The notes beneath the pieces were generated by a model. It searched no databases, was not told the origin of the DNA, and saw only the letters and a program-made list of their open reading frames with translations. From Frankiales bacterium (GTDB taxonomy: Bacteria; Actinomycetota; Actinomycetes; Mycobacteriales; SCTD01), in assembly GCA_004299215.1 (NCBI GenBank), contig SCTD01000184.1:1-8772 (forward strand): a stretch of DNA of 8,772 nt. The letters are read 5' to 3'. Positions 1-5,296 of this stretch are shown here, piece by piece; positions within the stretch are counted from its first letter, which is position 1, and each line of letters starts with the position of its first letter. The position numbers and the translations under genes were made by a program.

Positions 1-758
1 AGGCCGAGCAGCAGACCGGGCCAGCCGCGGGTCGAGCCGGCCGCGAGCATCGGCCGCGGGGCGATCGTGTCGCCGATCCGGCCGGCCAGCAGCACCGCGC
101 CTGCGGCGGAGAGCGCCACGAGGAGCACCTGCTCGCCACCGTCGACCTGGCGCAGCGCGAGCAGGCAGGCCGCCGCGACGGACATGACGATCACCACGAG
201 GGTGTCGGCCAGCGACTCGGTGACCCGGCTGCGGCCCTTGCGGAGCAGCTGGTGGGCGACGGAGGCGACGAAGCCGACCCCGGCGACCCCGGCGAGCCCG
301 GTGATCCGGCCGTCGTCGGCCAGCACGACCACGTCGGCCGCGAGGACGGTGCCGGTGGCGACCAGGAAGGCGCCGCCGGAGGCGGGCGCGTCGAGCAGGG
401 CCAGGGCGCCGAGCACGAGGAAGACCTGCACGCCGAGCACGGCCACGGCCAGCGGCAGCAGCCCCACGACGGTCGCGCCGACGAGCACCGCGGCCAGCAG
501 CGCCGGCCACATCCCCTGCACCAGCATCGGCGGGCGGCGCGGGGGACCGGTGGCGCGGACGATCTGCCGCGGCGGCTCCTCCGTGGCGGGCTCGTCAGCG
601 GCGGGGGGCGCGGGTGCGGGCGCGGGAGCCGGGGCCTGCTCCGGCGCCTCCGGCTCGTCGCTGCCGACCCAGTCACGAGCGGTCCGGTCCTCGCCGGTCT
701 TGCCGCGGCGCGCCGCGTCAGGTCCGGCCGGGGGCGCCCCGGTCTGCTCGTCGGTCAC
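1..758 (-). CDS. Hypothetical multi-pass membrane protein, C-terminus cut off by window edge
   Basis: An open frame with no stop runs from a GTG at 758 off the left edge, giving 252 residues. I do not recognise the family. The first 70 or so residues are hydrophilic, with Asp/Glu/Arg and an Ala-Pro run (QAPAPAPAPAP), so probably a disordered cytoplasmic tail. From about residue 80 there are successive hydrophobic stretches (LLAAVLVGATVVGLLPLAVA, then VFLVLGALALL, FLVATGTVLAADVVVLA, LVVIVMSVAAACLLAL, VLLVALSAAGAVLLAG), separated by short charged loops such as LLRKGRSRVTES, which suggests at least five membrane segments. It lies 23 nt downstream of the MoaD/ThiS-like gene on the same strand, so the two are probably cotranscribed. 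There is no clear ribosome binding site for GTG 758; a TTG at 785-783 overlapping the upstream stop is an alternative coupled start. The reading frame is well supported by its membrane-protein character, the function is not. Confidence 0.72.
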   Translation of the reverse strand, partial: MTDEQTGAPPAGPDAARRGKTGEDRTARDWVGSDEPEAPEQAPAPAPAPAPPAADEPATEEPPRQIVRATGPPRRPPMLVQGMWPALLAAVLVGATVVGLLPLAVAVLGVQVFLVLGALALLDAPASGGAFLVATGTVLAADVVVLADDGRITGLAGVAGVGFVASVAHQLLRKGRSRVTESLADTLVVIVMSVAAACLLALRQVDGGEQVLLVALSAAGAVLLAGRIGDTIAPRPMLAAGSTRGWPGLLLG

Positions 759-781
759 CCGGCGATCGTGCCAGAGAGCGG

Positions 782-1033
782 TCAACCGCCTGCGAACGGC
801 GGCAGCACGTCCACGAGCCCGCCATCGGCCAGCGCCACCGAGCCGTGGTCGCGTCCGCCCACCGGGTCGCCGTCGACGACGAAGGAGCACACCTCGAGGA
901 CCTTCCCGAAGCGGTCGTCGCGGGTCGACCGGGCGAGCAGCAGCGCCTCCGCGAGGGTGCGGGCGGACGTCTGCTCGTCCGCGACGCCGGCGGCGGCGCG
1001 CGCTCCGGCCCAGTAGCGGATGGTGGTGGTCAC
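782..1033 (-). CDS. MoaD/ThiS-family small sulfur-carrier-like protein
   Basis: This 83-residue protein has the size and layout of a ubiquitin-like (beta-grasp) sulfur carrier. It begins TTTIRYWAGARAAAG, typical of the first strand and turn of MoaD. It has a middle VCSFVVDGDPV stretch, then VALADGGLVDVLPPFAGG, matching the family's 'DGDEVAFLPPVSGG' ending. The C-terminal Gly-Gly is the site adenylylated and thiocarboxylated in MoaD and ThiS, and it is intact. I chose the GTG at 1033 because AGGA lies 7 nt upstream; an in-frame ATG at 1048 has no such signal and adds only MQDGH. No molybdopterin synthase large subunit, ThiG or E1-like enzyme is in view, so its acceptor pathway (molybdopterin, thiamine or other thiolation) cannot be told. 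It is divergent from glnR across 100 nt and is followed by the membrane protein gene. Confidence 0.85.
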   Translation of the reverse strand: MTTTIRYWAGARAAAGVADEQTSARTLAEALLLARSTRDDRFGKVLEVCSFVVDGDPVGGRDHGSVALADGGLVDVLPPFAGG

Positions 1034-1034
1034 A

Positions 1035-1063
1035 TGTCCATCCTGCATCCAGCGGGTTACGCT
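1035..1063 (+). promoter_or_regulatory. Weak candidate promoter for glnR
   Basis: In the 100-nt space between the MoaD-like gene and glnR, TACGCT at 1058-1063 fits the TANNNT form of an actinobacterial -10. TGTCCA at 1035-1040 is 17 nt upstream but matches a -35 at only three of six positions. This would give a leader of about 64 nt. It is a pattern match only. Confidence 0.22.
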
Positions 1064-1118
1064 GGGGGCGTTCCGCGAGGCAACGGCGCCTCTCCCACGA
1101 TCGCCCGCGTGACGGGCC

Positions 1119-1126
1119 GGAGGAGG
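1119..1126 (+). promoter_or_regulatory. Ribosome binding site of glnR
   Basis: GGAGGAGG lies 7 nt before the ATG at 1134. It is one of only two near-consensus Shine-Dalgarno sequences in the window and fixes the glnR start. Confidence 0.85.
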
Positions 1127-1133
1127 CAGCCCC

Positions 1134-1844
1134 ATGGCCAGTCTGCTGCTGCTGACCAACGCGATGACCCCCTCCTCCGAGGTGCTGCCCGCTCTCGCGC
1201 TGCTCGGCCACTCGGTGCGCGTCGCCCCGGCGGAGGTGTCGGCGCTGCTCGGCACCCCCGCGCCGGACGCGCTCCTGGTCGACGCCCGCAAGGACCTGGC
1301 GGGGGCGCGGTCGTTGTGCCGCCTCCTGCGCACGACCGGCGTCACGGCGCCGCTGTTCGCCGTCCTCACCGAGGGCGGTCTGGTCGCGCTCACCGCGGAG
1401 TGGGGCGTCGACGACGTGCTGCTCGACAGCGCCGGGCCGGCCGAGGTCGACGCGCGGCTGCGGCTGGCGACCGGCAAGAAGGCCGAGGCCGCACCGGACG
1501 TCGAGCCGGGGGTCGTCCGCGCCGGTGACCTGACGATCGACGAGGGCACCTACACCTGCCGGCTGCGCGGGAGGGTGCTGGACCTGACGTTCAAGGAGTT
1601 CGAGCTGCTGAAGTACCTCGCGCAGCACCCGGGGCGGGTCTTCACGCGCGCCCAGCTGCTGCAGGAGGTCTGGGGCTACGACTACTACGGGGGCACGCGC
1701 ACCGTGGACGTCCACGTACGCCGGCTGCGCGCCAAGCTCGGCGCCGAGCACGAGCAGCTGATCGGCACCGTGCGGCACGTCGGCTACAAGTTCGTGACGC
1801 CGCCGATCAGCGCGCTGGCCGAGGACGAGCCCGCGCTGGTGTAG
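1134..1844 (+). CDS. glnR: GlnR, orphan OmpR-family nitrogen regulator
   Basis: This 236-residue protein closely resembles GlnR, the master regulator of nitrogen assimilation in Streptomyces and mycobacteria, which controls genes such as glnA, amtB and nirB. The N-terminus MASLLLLTNAMTPSSEVLPA, the LVDARKDL segment and LTAEWGVDDVLLDSAGPAEV are characteristic. The receiver domain (about 1-115) is atypical. It keeps the central Asp at residue 50, but the usual acidic pair near the N-terminus is replaced by T8-N9-A10, so ordinary Mg-dependent phosphorylation is unlikely. GlnR is known to dimerise without phosphorylation. The winged-helix DNA-binding domain (about 138-228) contains LTFKEFELLKYLAQHPGRVF, VWGYDYYGGTRTVDVHVRRL and GTVRHVGYKF. 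No kinase partner is adjacent, as expected for an orphan. It stops 11 nt short of the convergent STAS gene; I see no clear terminator there. Confidence 0.93.
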   Translation: MASLLLLTNAMTPSSEVLPALALLGHSVRVAPAEVSALLGTPAPDALLVDARKDLAGARSLCRLLRTTGVTAPLFAVLTEGGLVALTAEWGVDDVLLDSAGPAEVDARLRLATGKKAEAAPDVEPGVVRAGDLTIDEGTYTCRLRGRVLDLTFKEFELLKYLAQHPGRVFTRAQLLQEVWGYDYYGGTRTVDVHVRRLRAKLGAEHEQLIGTVRHVGYKFVTPPISALAEDEPALV

Positions 1845-1855
1845 CGGCCCCGGTC

Positions 1856-2176
1856 CTAGGCGGTCTCGGCGAGGTCGAGGTCGAAGACGCGACGCAGGCC
1901 GGTCAGCGACAGCAGCCGGAGCACCCGCGGCGAGCAGGCGCGCAGCGTGAGCACCCCACCGTTGCGCCAGGCCCGGCGGTGCACGTCGAGCAGCATCGCG
2001 AGTGCGCTGGCGTCGACGAACTCGCAGCGGGACAGGTCGACGACGAGCTGCTGCGGGTGGACGCTGAGGGCGTCGTGCAGCGTCTCCCGGACACGGGCGA
2101 CCGATCCCAGGTCGAGGTCGCCGACCACCTCCACCACCACCACCACGGGCCCGGTCATCGTCGTCATGGCGATCAC
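1856..2176 (-). CDS. STAS-domain protein, probable anti-anti-sigma factor
   Basis: A single-domain STAS protein of 106 residues, the size of SpoIIAA/RsbV-type antagonists that release a sigma factor by binding its anti-sigma kinase. The core reads VVEVVGDLDLGSVARVRETL, then QQLVVDLSRCEFVDASALAM, then a helix-strand pair ending GLRRVFDLD. In VDASALAM the second position after Asp is Ser57, aligned with the serine phosphorylated in SpoIIAA (DSSG), so it could take part in partner switching. No anti-sigma kinase or sigma factor gene is in view. The start is uncertain: GTG 2176, ATG 2167 and ATG 2158 are all in frame and none has a good ribosome binding site; ATG 2158 starts just before the first strand. 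The VVVVV run is encoded by tandem GTG codons. The gene is divergent from the second STAS gene across the palindromic region. Confidence 0.88.
   Translation of the reverse strand: MIAMTTMTGPVVVVVEVVGDLDLGSVARVRETLHDALSVHPQQLVVDLSRCEFVDASALAMLLDVHRRAWRNGGVLTLRACSPRVLRLLSLTGLRRVFDLDLAETA
2125..2151. repeat. Short CCA/GTG trinucleotide tract inside the STAS gene
   Basis: About five tandem CCA triplets at 2131-2146, with an interrupted copy before them, encode the VVVVVEVV stretch at the N-terminus of the STAS protein on the minus strand. In-frame changes in copy number would only lengthen or shorten a beta strand or leader. Confidence 0.5.
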
Positions 2177-2211
2177 GGTGGCCGGAGATGGTGGCGGTCG
2201 GCGCGCCGTCC

Positions 2212-2278
2212 CGTGACGAAGCGGTGACGGTCAGCGCACGGAAGGCACCGGTCCGCACCCCGTCACCGCTTCGTCACG
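2212..2278. promoter_or_regulatory. Perfect 19-bp inverted repeat with GTGAC half-sites between divergent STAS genes
   Basis: CGTGACGAAGCGGTGACGG (2212-2230) is exactly the reverse complement of CCGTCACCGCTTCGTCACG (2260-2278), with a 29-nt spacer. Each arm holds two GTGAC half-sites whose starts are 11 bp apart (2213 and 2224; on the other strand within 2262-2266 and 2273-2277), a one-helical-turn tandem repeat. A further GTCAC follows at 2278-2282 and a GTAAC at 2308-2312. OmpR-family regulators bind tandem repeats with this spacing, and GTnAC-n6 half-sites are described for GlnR and MtrA. This suggests an operator for the response regulator at 2652 (autoregulation), for GlnR, or for both. 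It lies 36 nt from the minus-strand STAS start and 45 nt from the plus-strand STAS start. The repeat is seen directly; the bound protein is inferred. Confidence 0.8.
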
Positions 2279-2322
2279 TCACGGCCAGCGCTCCGTCGCA
2301 TCGCCCGGTAACCATTCCCCGC

Positions 2323-2667
2323 GTGTTCCGCCTCTCGCTCGACGCCCCCGCCGCCGGCGCAGCCCGGCTCCGCCTGTCCGGTCACCTGGACGACGCCGCA
2401 GCACGCCAGGTCCTGCACGCAGCGGCCGACGTCGTGAAGTGCGGCTGCTCCAGCCTCGTGGTCGACATGGCCGAGCTGGAGAGCTTCGAGCCCGAGGCGG
2501 CGTACGCCGTCGTCGGCTGCACGAAGCTCAGCCGCTACGTCCCCGAGGGCGTCTCCGTGCTCACCGGCTCCCAGGCGAGCGAGGCGCTCGCCGACACGGC
2601 CGGGCTGCCGCCGCACCCCGCCGACGCGCACGCCCCTGGCACGATGGTCCCGTGCCCCGCCTGCTGA
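2323..2667 (+). CDS. Degenerate STAS-like protein, first gene of the two-component unit
   Basis: A 114-residue protein with a STAS-like layout: FRLSLDAPAAGAARLRLSGH (strands 1-2), DDAAARQVLHAAADVV (helix), SSLVVDMAELESFEPEAAYA, then GVSVLTGSQASEALADTAG. The Asp-Ser-Ser/Ala-Ser phosphorylation motif is replaced by FEPEAAYA, so the phosphoacceptor serine is absent and classical partner switching by phosphorylation is unlikely. The STAS assignment rests on fold pattern and is moderate. The frame is open back to a GTG at 2188, but that start would put the inverted repeat and a Pro/Ser/Thr-rich leader inside the protein, so I prefer GTG 2323, directly before the first strand. It has no clear ribosome binding site. 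The 3' end overlaps the response regulator start by 16 nt, implying translational coupling. It could act as an accessory partner of the downstream sensor system or of the divergent STAS protein. Confidence 0.7.
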   Translation: MFRLSLDAPAAGAARLRLSGHLDDAAARQVLHAAADVVKCGCSSLVVDMAELESFEPEAAYAVVGCTKLSRYVPEGVSVLTGSQASEALADTAGLPPHPADAHAPGTMVPCPAC

Positions 2668-3332
2668 TCGTCGAGGACGACGACCGGATCCGCCTGTCCC
2701 TCAAGCTCGCGCTCGAGGACGAGGGATACACGGTCAAGGACGTGCCGACCGCCGAGGAGGGCCTCGCCGAGCACAAGGCCACACCCGCCGACCTCGTGCT
2801 GGTCGACCTGATGCTCCCCGGGATGGACGGCTTCGACTGCATCCGCTCGCTGCGCAAGCTCGGCGACGTCCCGATCGTCGTCGTCAGCGCGCGCGACGAC
2901 ACCCACGACGTGGTGGCGGCGCTCGAGGCGGGCGCCGACGACTACGTCGTGAAGCCGGTTGCGGTCAAGGAGCTCTCGGCCCGGCTGCGAGCCCTGCGCC
3001 GGCGGGCGAGCGGCAGCGGCGAGGACGCGCCCAAGGTGCTGCGGTTCGGCGAGATCGAGCTGCGCCCGGAGGCCGGAGAGGTGCTGCTCGGCGAGGAGCA
3101 GGTGCACCTGACCCGCACCGAGTTCCGGCTGCTGTGCGAGCTCGCCGACCAGAGCGGCCGGGTGCTGTCGCGCCAGCAGCTGCTGGACCGCGTGTGGGGC
3201 TACGACGTCTACGGCGACGAGCGGCTCGTCGACGTCCACATGGGCCGGCTGCGCCGCAAGGTCGAGCGCGACCCGGCCAACCCCCAGCACCTCGTCACCG
3301 TCCGCGGCCTGGGCTACAAGCTCGCGCCTTGA
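2652..3332 (+). CDS. OmpR/PhoB-family response regulator
   Basis: A full-length, 226-residue response regulator. The receiver domain has every catalytic residue: D9-D10 (VEDDD), phosphoacceptor D52 in VLVDLMLPGMDG, S79 in VVVSARDD, and K101 in VVKPVAVKEL. A linker of about 15 residues leads to a winged-helix domain (about 130-226) with LTRTEFRLLCELADQSGRVL, RQQLLDRVWGYDVYGDERLV and VTVRGLGYKLAP. The overall pattern is closest to the actinobacterial MtrA/CseB/AfsQ1 group. The GTG at 2652 gives the canonical MPRLLIVEDD start and lies inside the 3' end of the STAS-like gene. Its stop TGA overlaps the TTG start of the kinase. It is almost certainly phosphorylated by that kinase and acts as a transcription factor. 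The tandem GTGAC repeats upstream of the operon are a plausible target. Confidence 0.95.
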   Translation: MPRLLIVEDDDRIRLSLKLALEDEGYTVKDVPTAEEGLAEHKATPADLVLVDLMLPGMDGFDCIRSLRKLGDVPIVVVSARDDTHDVVAALEAGADDYVVKPVAVKELSARLRALRRRASGSGEDAPKVLRFGEIELRPEAGEVLLGEEQVHLTRTEFRLLCELADQSGRVLSRQQLLDRVWGYDVYGDERLVDVHMGRLRRKVERDPANPQHLVTVRGLGYKLAP

Positions 3333-4690
3333 GGCCCGTCGCGCTCGGCCTGCGGGCCCGCATCACCGCGGTCTTCGCCGCGGGCGCGCTGGCCCTCTCC
3401 GCCTCGCTCGCCTTCGCGACCTACGAGCTCACCCGGAGCAACCTGCTCGACGAGCGGGAGCGCGCCGCGGTGCGCGCGGCGTACCTCGACGCGTCCTTCG
3501 TCCGCACCGGTCTCGGCGGCACGGACCCCGACATCGTCGCCGCGCTGCAGAACCTCGACACCGGCGAGGTGCGTCGCCCGCTCGTACGACGGGACGGCCA
3601 GTGGTTCGCCCGGACCGCCGACAACGGGCTCACGGGGGCGATTCCCCGGGCGCTGCAGCGTCTCGTCGACGACGGGACCCCTGCGGTGCAGCGGGTTCCG
3701 CTGCGGGCGAGCTCTGCGCTGGTGGTCGGCGTCCCGCTCCCCTCGGTCGGCGCGTCCTACTACGAGATCAGCCCGCTGATGGAGCTCGAGCGGACGCTGA
3801 GCGTGCTGTGGCGCGCGCTCACCGCGGTGGCGTTCGTGACGACCGTCGCGGGCGCGTTCGTCGGCTGGTGGGCGTCGCGCCGGGTGCTGCGGCCGCTCGC
3901 CTCGGTCGCCGCCGCTGCCGGCACCATCGCCAGCGGCGACTTCACGGCCCGGGTGGCGCGCGACACCGACCCCGACCTCGACAAGCTGGCGGTCTCGTTC
4001 AACCGGATGGTCGACGAGGTCTCGGCCCGGTCGGAGGCGGACCGGCGGTTCGCCGCGGACGTCAGCCACGAGCTGCGCTCGCCGCTGCAGACGCTGTCGG
4101 CGGCGACGACGGTGCTGGCCCGTCGCCGGGAGTCGCTCGACGACCGGACCGCTGCCGCCGTCGACCTGCTCACCGGCGAGGTGACCCGCTTCGAGTCCCT
4201 CGTCACCGACCTGCTGGAGCTGGCCAGGTCCGACCGGCCCGCCGAGCGCCGCCCGACCGACGTCGTGGCGCTCAGCCGCGGGCTGCTGACCTCACGGCGG
4301 CTGTCCGACCGGCTGCTGGAGGTCTCCGGCGAGGCGCAGGTGCTCGACGTCGACCCGCGCCGCTTCGAGCAGATCCTGGCGAACCTCGTCGACAACGCGA
4401 CCCGGCACGGCGGAGGGCTGGTGCGGGTCGGGCTGCGGGTGGCGGACGACGAGCTGGAGCTGGAGGTCGACGACGAGGGCGCCGGGGTACCGATCGACGA
4501 GCGGGAGATCATCTTCGACCGCTTCGCGCGCGGCCGTGCCTCGAGCATGCGCGGCGGCAGCGAGGGCACCGGGCTCGGGCTCGCGCTCGTCGGCCAGCAC
4601 GTGCTGGCGCACCGCGGCACCGTCGAGGTGCTCGACCGCCCCGGGGGCGGCGCGCGGTTCCGGGTCGTCATCCCGGGGGAGGCGCCGTGA
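3329..4690 (+). CDS. HAMP-domain sensor histidine kinase
   Basis: A membrane sensor kinase of 453 residues. It has a first membrane helix (about 10-32, ITAVFAAGALALSASLAFAT), an extracytoplasmic sensor region of about 120 residues without cysteines, a second helix (about 159-181), a HAMP linker (about 182-234), the dimerisation/phosphoacceptor domain with FAADVSHELRSPL (His247), and a HATPase domain. In the latter, the N box is NLVDNATRH (N356), the D box VDDEGAGVP (D381) and the G2 box EGTGLGLAL (412-420), so it should be catalytically active. The likely start is TTG 3329, whose last bases form the regulator's TGA stop (4-nt overlap); this gives MRPVALGLRARI with positive charges before the first helix. 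The N-terminus cannot be proved, but no ATG or GTG fits as well. The stop overlaps the lipoprotein start. The ligand is unknown. Confidence 0.93.
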   Translation: MRPVALGLRARITAVFAAGALALSASLAFATYELTRSNLLDERERAAVRAAYLDASFVRTGLGGTDPDIVAALQNLDTGEVRRPLVRRDGQWFARTADNGLTGAIPRALQRLVDDGTPAVQRVPLRASSALVVGVPLPSVGASYYEISPLMELERTLSVLWRALTAVAFVTTVAGAFVGWWASRRVLRPLASVAAAAGTIASGDFTARVARDTDPDLDKLAVSFNRMVDEVSARSEADRRFAADVSHELRSPLQTLSAATTVLARRRESLDDRTAAAVDLLTGEVTRFESLVTDLLELARSDRPAERRPTDVVALSRGLLTSRRLSDRLLEVSGEAQVLDVDPRRFEQILANLVDNATRHGGGLVRVGLRVADDELELEVDDEGAGVPIDEREIIFDRFARGRASSMRGGSEGTGLGLALVGQHVLAHRGTVEVLDRPGGGARFRVVIPGEAP

Positions 4691-5286
4691 AGCGGGCGCT
4701 GGTCGTGGCGCTGCTGCTGGTCACGGCCTGCGGCGTGCCGACGGATCCCGCACCGCGGGCGCTCGACCCGGAGGCGGCGCCGTTCGGGGTGCTCGGCGAG
4801 CCGACGACCGCCCCGGAGGGGGAGGGGCGCGTGGCCCTCTACTTCGTGCGCGGCGACCGGGTCGTGCTGCAGCCGCGACCGGTCGAGCGGTCCACCTCCA
4901 TCCGGCAGCTGCTGGACCTGCTGCTCGAGGGGCCGACCCCGGAGCAGGTCGCGGCGGGCACGCGCTCCGCCATCCCGACCGACCTGAGGATCGAGGGGGT
5001 CGACGTCTCCGGGCGAGGCGTGGCGGTGGTGACGCTGGCCGTCGGCGACAGCCAGCTCGGCACGTCCCCGCTCGGCTTCGCGCAGATCGTTGCGACGCTC
5101 ACCGCTCCCGGTCGTGCCCGCTCGGTCCGCTTCCGCCTCGACGGCGAGGACCTGCCGGTGCCGCGCGGGGACGGCTCGCTGACCAGCGACCCGCTCGACC
5201 GCTCCGACTACGCCGACCTGCTCCTGCTGCAGACGGCCTCTCCCGCGGCACCCTCTCCTGCCGCAGTCTCTCCCGCACCGGGCTAG
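4687..5286 (+). CDS. GerMN-domain lipoprotein
   Basis: A 199-residue exported protein starting at GTG 4687, within the kinase's terminal GTGA. The signal peptide is short: MKRALVVALLLVTAC, with a lipobox VTA-C at Cys15, so it should be lipidated and anchored outside the membrane. Residues about 50-170 match the GerMN domain (as in GerM and mycobacterial LpqB): VALYFVRGDRVVLQPRPV, RQLLDLLLEGPTPEQVAAG, SAIPTDLRIEGVDVSGRGVA, AQIVATLTAPGRARSVRF and LDGEDLPVPRGDG. The C-terminus is a low-complexity Ala/Pro/Ser tail (SPAAPSPAAVSPAPG). Its place straight after a regulator-kinase pair parallels LpqB after MtrAB and CseA beside CseBC, where the lipoprotein modulates the sensor. Regulation of the upstream kinase is therefore the best guess, but it is inferred. 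It lacks the C-terminal beta-propeller-sized extension of LpqB. Confidence 0.9.
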   Translation: MKRALVVALLLVTACGVPTDPAPRALDPEAAPFGVLGEPTTAPEGEGRVALYFVRGDRVVLQPRPVERSTSIRQLLDLLLEGPTPEQVAAGTRSAIPTDLRIEGVDVSGRGVAVVTLAVGDSQLGTSPLGFAQIVATLTAPGRARSVRFRLDGEDLPVPRGDGSLTSDPLDRSDYADLLLLQTASPAAPSPAAVSPAPG

Positions 5287-5289
5287 CGT
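5284..5289 (+). promoter_or_regulatory. Candidate -10 for a leaderless mshD transcript
   Basis: TAGCGT fits the TANNNT form of an actinobacterial -10 and ends 7 nt before the mshD ATG at 5297, the distance at which transcription would start on or next to the A of the start codon. There is no Shine-Dalgarno sequence in front of mshD, which fits a leaderless start. No good -35 is visible. The site overlaps the stop codon of the lipoprotein gene. Confidence 0.35.
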
Positions 5290-5296
5290 CGGCAGC

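Noticed and set aside
67..1155. Long plus-strand open frames over 67-1155, 252-1016 and 614-1528
   Set aside because: They lie antisense to the membrane protein and MoaD-like genes, and their translations are Arg/Ala/Ser-rich low-complexity sequences typical of the wrong frame in GC-rich DNA.
1845..1855. Bidirectional terminator between glnR and the STAS gene
   Set aside because: The 11-nt gap and its flanks contain no convincing stem-loop or T-run.
1979..2227. Short plus-strand frame with a run of histidines
   Set aside because: The His run is just the CCA/CAC tract encoding the VVVVV strand of the minus-strand STAS gene.
2188..2322. Upstream extension of the STAS-like gene to GTG 2188
   Set aside because: It would place the perfect inverted repeat inside coding sequence and add a Pro/Ser/Thr-rich leader with no ribosome binding site; GTG 2323 starts right at the domain.
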